From NCBI GenBank assembly GCA_003013855.2, contig ML058577.1:682001-746000 (forward strand): a stretch of DNA of 64,000 bases, in the 5' to 3' direction. Source of the stretch: Liriodendron chinense. Its lineage: Eukaryota; Streptophyta; Magnoliopsida; Magnoliales; Magnoliaceae. Under the pieces are notes generated by a model. That model searched no databases and had not been told where the DNA came from. It saw only the letters and a list, made by a program, of their open reading frames with translations. Both the position numbers and the translations under genes were made by a program. Numbering within the stretch: position 1 is the first letter of the stretch; the number at the start of each line of letters is the position of its first letter. This document shows positions 46,031-56,870 of the stretch, one piece after another.

Positions 46031-47660
46031 AGGAATGATATAATTAGACATGAAAACATTCAACTTAAAGAGTAATAAAAATAGGTGATAAGATGAAGGA
46101 AAGTAGACTTGGATGGTTTAGCCATGTGCAACAGAGACCAAGGACTATGATGTAGGATGAGTGGAACTAATTTCAGATGATTAAGATAAGATCAAAATAC
46201 ATATTAACTAGACAATCAACATGTAAATCCAAACAAATTCACACCATAACCTAAGAAATTCAGATTAACAATTAAATGGTCCTAGGTTAATCACATGCAC
46301 AGTGCATGAAAATATAAAATGTCTCAAGAATGGCCCACTTGGAAGATAAAACTTCCAATCTAGCATAGGTAATGCCACATCCACGCAAATAACAATGGTG
46401 CCACTAAAATTCAAATTTGGGGGCAAAGGGTTTTGGTTCAAATCAAAATTTCCTAAGGGGGTTTTGGGTTTTGGAATTGGGGTTTTGGGTATTTTAAGGT
46501 TAAAGTTTAAGAAATTAGAAATTAGGGTTTGGGTATTAGGGTTAGGGATTTAAGGCAATGGGAAGGCTAAAATTCAGATTTGGGTAAAAGGGGATAGTCA
46601 AATTTGAAAATTGGCGTGAGATTAGTTTAGGTTTGATAGATTCGGATAGGAAAAGGTTGGGGTTTTGGGGGAAAACAAATTTTAAGGTCGCATGGGCCTA
46701 TGTTGAATGAAAAAGGGTTCAAGGATTGAGGGGTTTGATGGAAAGGGAGAAGGAAAATAAAAGGGCCCTATGGTTTTGGGATTTGTAGGAGAAGGAAGAA
46801 GGACGAAAAAATGAAGATGAATACCTAAAACGGAGAAAAAGAGGAGATGATATCCTTGGAGTCCACAACCAAGCTATGCACTACCCTTCCACAATTTGAT
46901 TGGAAATGAGGGTTTTCACAGAAACCCTAAAGGAAGATGAGGGAGAACCTTTTTTTTTTTTGTGAGAGAACAAGCTCCAAGCTTTTCTTTTTCTTTTTTT
47001 TTTATGCTTAAATACACCATAGGGTTAGACGCCCTCCAACGTTAGCTTTTATATTAAAATTTGAAAAAATTACAAGTATGCCCTTAAAGTTCGATGGGTC
47101 ATACTAAAAACTAGACATCCAAATCAACTAAAAGTAATCCGAACCATCCAATAAATCTTAAAAATAACATAAACGAAAAAAAAATCCTGGTCTAAGGGGC
47201 CTAGATCTGGAAGATCTGATGAACCCAAAACTGAAAACCTATGGCTAAAAACTCCTAAAAAAAACCCACATGCATCATCCCAGTGTGGGGTCTTCCTGAT
47301 GCATGTTCAATGCATGTGGGGTCTTCAAAGTAGCCCCGCGGGCCCCATCTGGAAGTCGTCATCCATCCATAAGGAAAGCTATGCTGATGCAGGCGACCGC
47401 CTCTGCCTTTGATACACTCGAGTAGGACCTCTGATGTCCTCATCATACTGCATTAGTTAGAAGTGTGTTGATCCAAGTTGAAGGCTCTAAAAGGGTAAGG
47501 GGAAAGTCTGAAAGGACATGGGTGGAGGTAGTAAGAAAAGATTTGATGACCGTGGTTTAACTAAGGATACAACCCTTAATAGGGCGGAATGGTTGAACAG
47601 GATTTATGTAGCCAACATCAAATAGTTGGGACAAGGTTTAGATGATGATGCATTGCAATG
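46031..47660 (+). mobile_element. RTE LINE 3' fragment interrupted by a solo LTR
   Basis: The left part (46031-46147) encodes KMKESRLGWFSHVQQRP, the conserved RTE C-terminal motif (usual GHVQRRP). The right part (47446-47660) continues with a VEGSKR...TWVEVVRKD block and NRIYVANIK, then a GATGATGATGCA tail. The two parts fit together once the segment 46148-47445 is taken out. Confidence 0.75.
46148..47445. repeat. Solo LTR related to the chromovirus LTR (about 1.3 kb)
   Basis: Starts TGATGTAGGATG and ends GTCCTCATCA, the same termini as the chromovirus LTRs at 32.3 and 38.1 kb. Shared internal words include AACTTCCAATCTAGCAT (compare ACCTCCCGATCTTGCAT) and CAGTGTGGGGTCTTC. There is no internal domain, so it is probably a solo LTR left by recombination. 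The target duplication is unclear. Confidence 0.65.
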
Positions 47661-48290
47661 CATCAATGGAACAATATAACTAGTAAAAAAAAGATAGTGC
47701 ATCAAATTCAAAACTGCATAAGGCATTAACAATGATTCTCCCCCATGTTGTCGCTGTGTAATATGCCTATGCATGTTCATTTGTGGAGATCCTTTTGCTT
47801 GTGTAGCCGGCTGAAACCATTCTAAGGAAGTAGACTGTCAAGGACTTGCCAATTCCTTAGCTCACTAGCCAGTGTGACACTCATGCGACAGCATAACACT
47901 GTTTAGTCAGCCTACTAGCCACTTGTAACAAAAAATACTAGGAAACAAAAACTAGTTAGCGTGTAAGATAACACAACAAAACACGAAAGAGTGGATGGGA
48001 AAGGTTGTATAACATTAAGGAAGAGAAGATTACAAGAGAACATAAAAGAGTGGAATAAGAAAGCCGGTATTGCATTAGAGGAGAAAAGATTGCAACTTTG
48101 TGGGGTAAGTGCCAATTACCAAACGAAGACTCCCCCATGTATAGGCCTATGAAATCTCTAGAAGCATATATCTATCGCAAGGATGGTCCAATGATAATCC
48201 TTTAGAAAGCTTTTAGACTAATCTAAACAAGCCTAGCTACAAGACTCTCCCAAAAATCTCTATAATGTTTTGAAGATAGCTTATTCTAGA
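47660..48290. other. Unassigned intron DNA
   Basis: No gene or element end was recognised. Confidence 0.45.
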
Positions 48291-48319
48291 TGTCTCTACC
48301 ATGGTGTGCCATAATCATA

Positions 48320-48490
48320 GATTCAAATATCAGTATCATATCGGCCGATACGGGCATATCGTATCCGTATCGGCTCGATACAATACGTGATACGGGCATG
48401 TATCAGCCATATCGGTACCGATACAAGGCCGATACGGCCGATACACCTATTAACCCCCCCCCCCCCCCCCCCTTTTTTTTTTTTTCAAAA
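48320..48490. repeat. CG-rich TATCGG/CCGATA subterminal array, left of hAT 5
   Basis: Many TATCGG and CCGATAC words in both orientations within about 130 bp, ending in a C run at 48453-48472 and a T run. This resembles the subterminal region of a hAT element and may be the left end of an element into which hAT 5 inserted; a similar array lies at 54460-54545. Its own target duplication is unclear. Confidence 0.5.
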
Positions 48491-48726
48491 ATTCACTCAT
48501 GTCTCCTCTTCTTCTTTTCACTAAAACCATGGAAGAATCTTAAAAACTCATTTCAGGCTAGATCTGGATCTATTTAGGGATCAAAACAAATTCCTTGAAT
48601 GGGATTTGACAAATCGAAGCGAAGTGGACCATTATGGGAAAAATCTGAAAGAAGGGGAAAACTTCACATGCTTTTTTTTTATTTATATTTTATCTTCTTT
48701 TTGTTGTATTTCCAATGTAATAGACC

Positions 48727-48734
48727 ATTGTTCC
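48727..48734 (+). repeat. hAT 5 target-site duplication, left
   Basis: ATTGTTCC, matching ATTGTTCA at 54252-54259 in 7 of 8 positions. Confidence 0.7.
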
Positions 48735-48749
48735 AAGGTGTGCCAAAAC

Positions 48750-48905
48750 GGTTACGTATCGGCCGATATGTAACGGAAACGGCTGAGGCTGTTACGTGAT
48801 ACGGGGTCCAAAACGGGGACCCCCAAAATTTTGGCCCGTAACAGCCGTTACGCCCCCAAAACGGCCGTTACGCCCCCCGTAACGGTCGAAAAACGGCTAC
48901 TTTTT
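48750..48905 (+). promoter_or_regulatory. hAT 5 left subterminal motif cluster
   Basis: AAACGG occurs repeatedly (about 48747, 48776, 48812, 48859, 48891) with GTAACGG/CCGTTAC in between. The maize Ac transposase is known to bind AAACGG-type subterminal motifs, so these are candidate transposase binding sites. Binding here is inference. Confidence 0.6.
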
Positions 48906-49129
48906 TTTTCTATAAATCAGATGTTTTTTTATTTCTTCACACTTTTCTTTTCCCATTTCTTTTATAATCTGTTCTTTTGCTAAAAACGACCACAATTAGT
49001 CTATTTTGGAGAATTAAAACGACCAATTTCTATGATTTGGATGAATCGAAGCTTCGTGAGCCATTTTTCGAAGAAATCCGAAAATAGCTATTTATACATT
49101 TTTCTTCCTCTAATCGCTTTTTTTCCACC

Positions 49130-50230
49130 TTGATATGATGTTCTAGCCATTGTAAAATGTTAAAATGTGTATTTCAAGATTATGCAACTGATTTTTATAT
49201 TTTTTTTTATATTTTTTTTAATTTCTGACTATTTTCGGATTAATATTAAAAATTAGTACAAAATCATGTTTTTTTTTTCTGATTTAATGGTTGGATAACA
49301 TGTGTTACTTATAGTAGGACACAATCATGTGCATTTTACAGATTATGCACATGATTTGCTATTTTTTTTGTATTTTTTTAATTTCGGAATAATTTTAAAA
49401 ATTAGGGAAAATCATTTTTTTCAAAAAAAAATTCTGGTTTAAAGGTTGGATAATATGTGTTACTTATAATAGAATATAATCATGTGCATGTTACAGATTA
49501 TGCACATGGTTTGTTATTTTTTTTTGGTATTTTTTTAATTTCGGAATAATTTTAAAAATTAGGAAAAATTATTTTTTTCAAAAAAAAAATCTTGTTTAAA
49601 GGTTGGATAACATGTGTTACTTATAATAGAACATAATCATGTGCATTTTACAGATTATGCACATGGTTTGCTATTTTTTTTTATTTTTTTAATTTCGGAT
49701 TAATTTCGGAATAATTTTAAAAATTAGGGAAAATCATTTTTTTCAAAAAAAATTCTGGTTTAAAGGTTGGATAACATGTGTTACTTATAGTAGAACACAA
49801 TCATGAGCATTTTACAGATTATGCACATAATTTGTTATTTTTTTGTATTTTTTTTTAATTTCGGAATAATTTTGAAAATTAGGGAAAATCATTTTTATCA
49901 AAAACAATTTCTGGTTTAAAGGTTGGATAATATGTGTTACTTATAATAGAATGTAATCATGTGCATTTTACAGATTATGCACATGGTTTGTTATTTTTTT
50001 TGGTATTTTTTTTATTTCAGAATAATTTTAAAAATTAGGGAAAATCATTTTTTTCAAAAAAAATTCTGATTTAAAGGTTGGATAACATGTGTTACTTATA
50101 ATAGAACATAATCATGTGCATTTTACAGATTATGCATATGGTTTGTTATTTTTTTTGTATTTCTTTTAATTTCGGAATAATTTTAAAAATTAGAGAAAAT
50201 CGTTTTTTAAAAAACATGGAGAATCATATT
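49130..50230. repeat. Tandem array, about six copies of a 157-bp unit
   Basis: Units start with GGTTGGATAA at about 49289, 49444, 49601, 49767, 49921 and 50077. Each includes ATGTGTTACTTATA, ACAGATTATGCACAT, long T runs and TTTCGGAATAATTTTAAAAA. Copies differ by small substitutions and T-run lengths. The array lies inside the hAT element, upstream of the gene. Confidence 0.9.
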
Positions 50231-50473
50231 TACAGATTAATGACTAATGTATGTTTATATTTTTATTTTTTCGACAGGTTTTGCCGTTTTGGAGCTTCGT
50301 AGTTGTACTTTGTAGGCTTGTAGCCCATAGGGTTTAGTATTTGAATTTAGTAGTTAGTACTTGATTTCATTAGCTGTATTTAATATTTACAATTACATTT
50401 ATAAGTTTTAAAATCTAAGTAATTCACTCTTAGACTCAATATCTAAGTGACATAAGCCATCTCTAATTAAAAA

Positions 50474-50765
50474 ATGTCTGGAACTGGAAGTGGAACTACA
50501 AATGAGGATATTGGATGGGAACATTGTCAGAGGGTAGGTGGTGGAAGGCACCAAATAAAATGCAAGCTTTTGTGATAGAGTAATAAGTGGTGGAATTACG
50601 CGACTTAAACAACATTTGGCAAATTGAAAGGGTCAAGTTGCAGGATGCACCAAAGTTCCCAAAGAGATAATGATACTGATGCAAGCCAATTTAGATGAGT
50701 CAAAGGGGAAACGAGCTGCTGTGCAGAAAAAGAAAGATGATATCCTTGATGCGGCTCGATAAGAG
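50474..50765 (+). pseudogene. hAT 5 transposase N-terminus with degraded BED finger
   Basis: From the ATG at 50474 the frame reads MSGTGSGTTNEDIGWEHCQR and then IKCKLL before a stop. One base away the reading continues with VISGGITRLKQHLAN, a stop, and KGQVAGCTKVPKEI. Together these match a BED zinc finger (C-x2-C ... H-x5-C pattern), now broken by a frameshift near 50571 and in-frame stops at about 50628 and 50760. BED fingers bind DNA at element ends. Confidence 0.7.
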
Positions 50766-52808
50766 GTGTTTGGTCCAGAATATATGGGCGTTCGTGGCGA
50801 AGATATCATTGATTCTGGGAAAGATTCTGATCGAGAAATGACTATAGCTAGGAGAGAAAGCATGCGCTATGCTCGTGAAGAGGAAGAAAGTCGACGCACG
50901 TTTGGTTCAAGTGCGAGTGGGAGTGGCCAGGGGAGTACAACTGCAGCCCCAACGAGAAGTACAGCTGGGGTTGGAGGGGGTATGTTTGGTGGATTAAGGC
51001 GTATGTTTAGCAGCCGGCGAGGCACATCTTCACATGCAGCTCGTCATCCTATAGATGTAGATGTGGAAGAAGAAGATGTGCCTAGGAGACCCTCTGTTGA
51101 TCCGATCCTCTTTAGGAAAGAATCTAATAAACAAAAGAAGATAAAACAAATGTGGAGTAGAACCTCTGTTGAGAAACTGGGTAGGGCAGCAGCAAAATTA
51201 TTTATACATACCAACATACCCCCTAATGCGGCAAACTCTCCATATTGGCAGGTGGTAATTGATGCAGCAGCAGAAGCAGGTGAAGGAATTAAAGCTCCCA
51301 CAGCCAAGGAGATTAGGGGAAAATGGACAGACGCAGAGTATGCGGATACAAAGGCATACGTAAATACCTTTAAGCCCATATGGCAAGCCAGAGGATGCAC
51401 GATCATGTATGATGGTTGGACTGGCCCAACAAGACGCAGCATGATCAACTTCATGGTGTATTGCCACTTGGGAACAGTGTACCACAAGTCAATTGATGCC
51501 TCGGATGAAATAAAAAATGCTAAATATATTTTTAGCTTGATGGATAAAGTAGTGGATGAGATTGGGGAAGAGAATGTGGTGCAGATTGTGACAGATAATG
51601 AAGCAACATATAAGTCTGCAGGAAATTTGTTGATGCTAAAAAGACCACATCTATTTTGGTCACCGTGTGCTGCACATTGTATTGATCTTATATTGGAAGA
51701 TATTGGAAAGAGAAAGAATGTCAAAGAAATAGTTGAAAAAGCAAAAGAAGTGACAACATTTATTTACAACCATAATCACCTAGTTACAATAATGAGGAAG
51801 TTCACGAAGGGACGAGAGTTGCTTAGGCCAGCGGTGACTAACTTTTCAACAAACATTATAGCTTTAGAGAGTTTGTATCAGCATAGGGGAGAGTTGAGTG
51901 AAATGTTTGCTTCCCAACAATGGCTCAACACAAAATATGGGAAGAAGACATCAGGGACGCCGGTTGATGTTGTAAACACCATAAGAGACAACAAATATTG
52001 GAAGAGGATTAAGAAAATTTTGAAAGTGATGGAACCACTGATGAGGATACTTCGTCTTGTTGAAACCGATGAAGTACCTACGATGGGCTTCCTCTACAAC
52101 ACCATGGATAAAGCGAAGTTGGCAATTCAACGTGATTGTTCAAGCTGGCAATCTTACTGGAATTTGATCGATAAAAGATGGACAAAGCAGCTCCACCACG
52201 ATATTCATGTAGCAGGTTATTACCTAAATCTTAGGTATAGATATGCCCAATCATTTGTTATGGATGATGAGGTTCGTATTAGATTAAAGAGTGCGATAAA
52301 GAGATTAGAGCCTGACTTAGATGTACAAATAAGGGCTTTGAATGAATTGGATATATTTGGAACTCGCCAGGGTAGCTTTAGAGATACTCTTGCACAACAT
52401 GCAGTATTTAGGTTGCAACCCGCCGACTGGTGGGTAAATTTCGGAGAGGACACACCGGCTCTCCAAAAAATTTCAGTAAGGATTTTGAGCCAGACAACAT
52501 CTTCCTCTAGTTGCGAAAGAAATTGGAGTTGTTTTGCACTTATTCATACAAAGAATAGAAATAGAATTCAGACTAGGACGTTAGATAGACTTGTCTTTAT
52601 GCATTACAACATGAGGCTAAGAATGCGCATGCAGTCAAGGAGGCCTAACGCCAATAATGCCGGTGATGTGGATTATTGTCCAATAAACTTGGACAATATT
52701 TATGATGAGGAAGACCCACTTCTACCTTGGTTGGAAGCAAGGGAAAAAGAAATAGAAGAGGATAGTGAAGAAATAGAAGTTGAAGACCAAGAAATACGCA
52801 AGGCATAG
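50766..52808 (+). CDS. hAT transposase, 680-codon open frame
   Basis: A long uninterrupted frame. Residues 1-130 are linker. Around residues 190-260 lies a DUF659-like region with IMYDGWTGPTRRSMINFMVYC, which holds the first catalytic Asp. QIVTDNEATYKSAGNLLM follows, with the second Asp, then HLFWSPCAAHCIDLILEDIGK, the conserved C-x-A-H-x-I/L motif of hAT proteins. The C-terminus (about 565-640) is the hAT dimerisation domain: DWWVNFGEDTPALQKISVRI, then SSSCERNWSCFALIHTKNRNR. The lower bound is set by a lack of upstream reading; the true protein would start at the BED exon. A single TAG at 52806 separates it from an in-frame continuation. Confidence 0.88.
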   Translation: MFGPEYMGVRGEDIIDSGKDSDREMTIARRESMRYAREEEESRRTFGSSASGSGQGSTTAAPTRSTAGVGGGMFGGLRRMFSSRRGTSSHAARHPIDVDVEEEDVPRRPSVDPILFRKESNKQKKIKQMWSRTSVEKLGRAAAKLFIHTNIPPNAANSPYWQVVIDAAAEAGEGIKAPTAKEIRGKWTDAEYADTKAYVNTFKPIWQARGCTIMYDGWTGPTRRSMINFMVYCHLGTVYHKSIDASDEIKNAKYIFSLMDKVVDEIGEENVVQIVTDNEATYKSAGNLLMLKRPHLFWSPCAAHCIDLILEDIGKRKNVKEIVEKAKEVTTFIYNHNHLVTIMRKFTKGRELLRPAVTNFSTNIIALESLYQHRGELSEMFASQQWLNTKYGKKTSGTPVDVVNTIRDNKYWKRIKKILKVMEPLMRILRLVETDEVPTMGFLYNTMDKAKLAIQRDCSSWQSYWNLIDKRWTKQLHHDIHVAGYYLNLRYRYAQSFVMDDEVRIRLKSAIKRLEPDLDVQIRALNELDIFGTRQGSFRDTLAQHAVFRLQPADWWVNFGEDTPALQKISVRILSQTTSSSSCERNWSCFALIHTKNRNRIQTRTLDRLVFMHYNMRLRMRMQSRRPNANNAGDVDYCPINLDNIYDEEDPLLPWLEAREKEIEEDSEEIEVEDQEIRKA

Positions 52809-53541
52809 CAAGAGAGTCGTGCATTTGTGTTGGACCCAGAAAGGGGGGCGGATTTCATGCAAACTCAGCAGAAGAGTGCGAGCTCTAGCGATACTGAAAC
52901 AGATGATGATGATGCACCTAATGCTGGTCCCACTTCTGGCATTGCTCAACCCACCAGGGCTACTGATACCATACAGCCGTCTACGGATCGCGAGGCTGAT
53001 GAGCTTCGACGAAGCAAGCGGGGCCGAGGGAGTCGAACTTATGAGTGTACTGAGTCACGATACAGCCAGCAGGAGCCTGGCTCCAGTAGTGCACCTGCAG
53101 GTCCTGCACCGCAATCTACACCGATAAATCTGGAACATCAGCATGCGTATGGCTATGATCCAAGGAATTATGGGTATTCTTACAGCCAATGGGATTATAG
53201 GGAACCTGTTCCACCACTTTCATGTTGGAGTAGTCCTCCTGACGCTGTTCCACATCTACCATATGAACCAAATCCAAGTTATTCATCTCAATCTCAACAG
53301 CCTGAATACGAGTACCTGTATGGGCATGGCTATTCGACGGGCACTAGTAGATATCCTTACTCGGTCAGAATCTTTGCCTAGTCAGGATCAGTCATCATCA
53401 GGTTTCGTTGACCTGGTCTTTCCCTCTCGCACTGAATATTATGGATATACAACAACAAGACCGCAACAACCCGATGATGACGACGACAACGACGTGGAGG
53501 TTGAGCAACCACAACAAAGTAAGTTTTCATTTTGGTGGTGA
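52809..53541 (+). pseudogene. hAT transposase C-terminal tail, split by one stop and one frameshift
   Basis: The same reading frame continues after the TAG at 52806 to 53381: QKSASSSDTETDDDDAPN, then RRSKRGRGSRTYE, then a Tyr/Pro/Ser-rich tail with YGYDPRNYGYSYSQWDY. Near 53335 the meaningful reading moves by one base and runs to a stop at 53539 (FVDLVFPSRTEYYGY, then acidic DDDDDNDVEVEQPQQSKF). Such acidic and low-complexity tails occur in plant hAT transposases. The tail shows that the TAG is a recent lesion or is read through. Confidence 0.7.
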
Positions 53542-54150
53542 GGTCCGGTTTGGTGAGTCTTTTCCATTACCCACATGGTCATACATTCACCAAAAAAACA
53601 CACTTTACATTGTTGAACTTGTGTTTAAAATAACTCCCCTGACAAGTGACAACCAGGCAAGTAATCTTTAATCAACATGCTTGCAGGGGAGTATATCAGG
53701 TACTACTAATTTTTTTTCTACTTTAGAATGTTCAATTGGCAGGACAAGAGTCGGTCATAGATTCAAGATAAGAGAAGTCTTAATACATTATTTTTTGCAA
53801 GTCCTCAGTCCTCACTCCTCAGGTATGTAAATAAATTGTAAATAATATAAAGTAAATTATAAAAAATAATAGTACATGTGAAAATTGAAATACTTTGATG
53901 TTACATTTATTCTAATATACATATTAATGGTATTATACAGTTAGAAATTTGAATTTATAAGTTTTGCAGTTAATTCCAGGTTATCAGCTTCATAAATTCA
54001 TCAGACAGCTCGATACAGCTTTTTCACCAAAGAGTAGACCGCTTCACCATCATAAACATGTTCCAAATTATAAATGAATGCATATTTGGGATGTTTGAAA
54101 TTTTCTGGATTTAATCCATATTTTTTTAGAATTTTTTGGCAAAAAAAAAA
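53542..54150 (+). other. hAT 5 3' non-coding region
   Basis: AT-rich. GTAAGT at 53521-53526 (AAAGTAAGTT) could be a splice donor at the end of the coding tail. No coding domain. Confidence 0.45.
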
Positions 54151-54159
54151 ATTTGAACC

Positions 54160-54245
54160 GTTACGGGGGGCGTATCGGCCGATACAGGGCCGTATCCGTA
54201 TCGGAAATGGTGGGCACCGTTACGCCCACCGATACCGATACGGGA
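54160..54245 (-). promoter_or_regulatory. hAT 5 right subterminal motif cluster
   Basis: CCGTTACGGGGGGCG, TATCGGCCGATAC and CCGTTACGCCC words mirror the left end. Confidence 0.6.
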
Positions 54246-54339
54246 CACCTTATTGTTCACCAAATCATGTTTGATTTGTGTTCAATTAGAGCCCATTTAG
54301 TTGACCTTCAACAAGTCAAATCGACAAACAACATTTTCA

Positions 54340-54560
54340 TCAAAGAATGGTCCGATACACCATTGTATACATGGTCAAAGCACAATAAAATGATATATTC
54401 GTGAATATCTCTTTTTTTCCTATTTTTCTTATATTTTTTCAAATTTTTTTTACTTCAAAAAAATTTGACCGATACGGCACCGATTCCGATGTGCGATACC
54501 GTATCGTATCATTTTTCCACGGGGCCGATACAGCAGCCAATACCATCATTCAGAACCATG
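54340..54560. repeat. CG-rich TATCGG/CCGATA array, right of hAT 5
   Basis: Contains ACCGATACGGC, ACCGTATCGTATC and GGCCGATACAGC. It probably belongs to the same outer element as 48320-48490, split by hAT 5. The outer target duplication (ATTCAAAT near 48321, ATTCAGAA near 54549) matches only 6 of 8. Confidence 0.45.
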
Positions 54561-54835
54561 GCCATAATAGCCATTACGAGGCCGTAAAGGCCATTAAGTA
54601 AAGGTAATAGTGACAACCTTTACACGTTACGACTTTGTAACGGTTGTTAAAGCCCCCGTAACGGCCCATTACACCCCCCATAAAGGCCCTAACAGCCCCG
54701 TAATGATCCATTATGGGGTCGATATAGGTTTTTCAGGGTTTTTTTTTCAATAAAAGAAAAGAGATCGTAACAGCTGCTACAGCTTGTATCATAAAGGTAA
54801 TGGTGATGGCCGTTATAGCCACCGTTACTTTTATA
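54558..54835. mobile_element. Small CG-word-rich element (hAT MITE candidate)
   Basis: Starts near CATGGCCATAATAGCC and ends near GGCCGTTATAGCCACC, loosely inverted. The interior is dense in GTAACGG, CCGTAAC and GGCCCATTAC words. Ends and target duplication were not resolved. Confidence 0.4.
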
Positions 54836-54930
54836 GAATTCCTTAGTCTCTACACATTACACAGCCTCTTATGTACAAGATGTCCCAAAAATGGTTGTGC
54901 GCATAAGTGGCTCTCCAAGCTTATGACACT

Positions 54931-56510
54931 TCATCCCAACTTGATGGATTGATGCCCCATCGATCCACCGTTGACAAACCCCATTATCTGGTCTTCAAAT
55001 TCCCATAGAGTGTTAGCTTGCTCCCAGCTAGCTTCACTCTCGGCCTTGGGTAGTCCATTCTCATTAAGTACTCTATATATTTTTGTACTCTTAAGTATGC
55101 TTATCTTGTGGTCAAACATCACATGCTCTACTGCCTTATCGAAGGAGGTGAACACAATCCATAGTTCCCACTCATCTTGCACAAGGACTTCCACACACTC
55201 ACAATATGGCTTCAACACAACGACATGGTAGATTTGATGAATCTTCAATCAAGTGGAAAGCTAAAGTTGGTAGGACAACTTACCTACCATCCCAGCAATA
55301 GGAAAAGGTCCTTCACAACGTCTAACTCCTTGCGCACCTTCCCAAACTCCTAAAATTAATGCGATAGCACCTTAACCATCGCCTTGTCCCCTTCTTCGTA
55401 CTCAACAGATCAACTCTCCATATCCTTACACTTCTTGATGTGTTTAGTTGCTTTCTTTGCGTCTTGGTGATGTCGGTCCTCTCTTGCCAATCCTTGGCAA
55501 ACTAATACATCATTGGGCTCTTCCCCATGTAGAAAATTATTATGATGAATGGAGTGGTTGTTTTCCCCATTGCTAGCTCGAAGAGGCTATGCCTACATGA
55601 CTCCATTGCAAGTTATAGCAACTATGCCACATCCAGAAGTTGGACCTAGTCCTTCTAGTTGGCGCTAATGAAATGTTGTAGATACTCTAACAATGCATTG
55701 ATCATCTCAGTCTCACAATCCATCTGATGGTGGAAGTTCATGGAGAAGTATAACCACGTCCAAAGCAATTTGAACACCTTCGTCCAAAACTGGCCCATGA
55801 ACATGGGATCCCTATCGCAACGATATCCTTGACCATTGTTGGCGCCACAATGAACGTGGCACACTTGGAGAACCAATACACAAACACCATGAGAGACCCA
55901 CGACTTCTCACCTTAGGCAATTCACCGATTAAGTCCGTAGAGATGTTCATCGAAAGCCTCTCTGGTATCAGGAGCGGCTTCGAGTCCAACCAGCCTCCCT
56001 ACTTCTTGTGCTTGATCTTCGCTTATTGGCAACAAGGAAAGTTCGCACATCCTTCTACACCACCCCTCTCACATTTAGCCAATAGCAACTTTACTTCAAG
56101 GACCAACATCCGATGTTGGCCAGGGTGACCCTCCCATCTTGTGTCATAGTACTTCTTAAGCAGCTCTCTTCTAAGATCACCCCACTAAGGTGGAGCCGAT
56201 CTCCTTTTGTGCCAAAGAAACCATCTTGCACCCAAAATCTTTGTCATCCCTTGGCCAACTCCGTGAAGATCTTTGCCATGGGTATGTCCCAACCCTTCTT
56301 TGATGCAGTTGAGAAGGCTACCTCTTCTAGTTTTACTGACGACAATACTTTCCTAACTCGGTGTGTCAACCACCTCGTTCAGCCTACCATGACATTTCTC
56401 CAACAGCATCTCAAACTCTCCCAAGATGTCCTGTTTCAATGGAGAACTTTGATCATGAAGCACAAATTGGGTAAAAAGATCATCCTGAAATGTCATGAAT
56501 GTCTTTCATT
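54931..56510 (-). pseudogene. Gypsy integrase and chromodomain-like remnant
   Basis: Minus-strand pieces in order: AKIFTELAKGCQRFWVQDG (about 56290), TLANIGCWSLK as a degraded zinc-binding region, MDSKPLLIPERLSMNISTD with the first core Asp at about 55935, then a region aligning to RFW and NALLEYLQHFISAN (about 55690), and a C-terminal part LKPYC...SEASWEQANTLWEFEDQI (55050-54960), a chromodomain-like end. Many stops and frameshifts occur. It is a different family from the 32-39 kb element. Confidence 0.7.
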
Positions 56511-56594
56511 CATTTATTTTATTTTATTATTTTTTTGAGGGGTATGTATGTCTTTCATTTATAGTAATTGAAATAAAAGACTAAACACCTTACC

Positions 56595-56870
56595 AAAAGA
56601 ACTATGTTTTTTGATGATTGAACTTTATTAAAGGGAGCCAGGGGCAACCCAAAAGAAAACAACACAGAGCCAAAAACAACAAAACAAAACATAAGCCAAC
56701 TATACAACCTGAGACACAAGCAAAATCGAAACAAAAAAAAAAAAAACAAAAACAGGAAAGCAAAACAACCATCCAGCTTGAAACAGGGAAAAATCCCAAG
56801 ACTGGAAACAACCAGCCCATCACAAGCCCAGGACAGAGGAGATGACACTACTATCCAAAAGAATTATATC
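56595..56870 (-). mobile_element. L1-type LINE 3' end
   Basis: On the minus strand the segment ends GCTCCCTTTAATAAAGTTCA, followed by an A-rich tail (ATCAAAAAACATAG). This CTCCCTTTAATAAA ending is characteristic of plant L1 elements after the reverse-transcriptase frame. The hydrophobic frames here are artefacts of the T-rich strand. Confidence 0.5.

Larger units (their letters stand above)
48735..54251 (+). mobile_element. hAT element 5 with near-intact transposase (5.5 kb)
   Basis: The left end AAGGTGTGCC and the complement of the right end AAGGTGTCCC form short terminal inverted repeats, flanked by an 8-bp near-perfect duplication (7 of 8). Subterminal regions (48750-48900, 54160-54245) are dense in AAACGG, GTAACGG and TATCGG words in both orientations. 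It carries a BED-type zinc-finger remnant, a transposase frame, and a 157-bp tandem array between the left end and the gene. The transposase is in plus orientation. Confidence 0.8.

Noticed and set aside
51044..51724. 226-codon minus frame antisense to the hAT transposase
   Set aside because: A shadow of the transposase frame. The plus strand carries the conserved hAT motifs.
56555..56848. Very hydrophobic Phe/Cys-rich minus frames resembling membrane proteins
   Set aside because: They come from the T-rich strand of an L1 3' end and lack conserved features.
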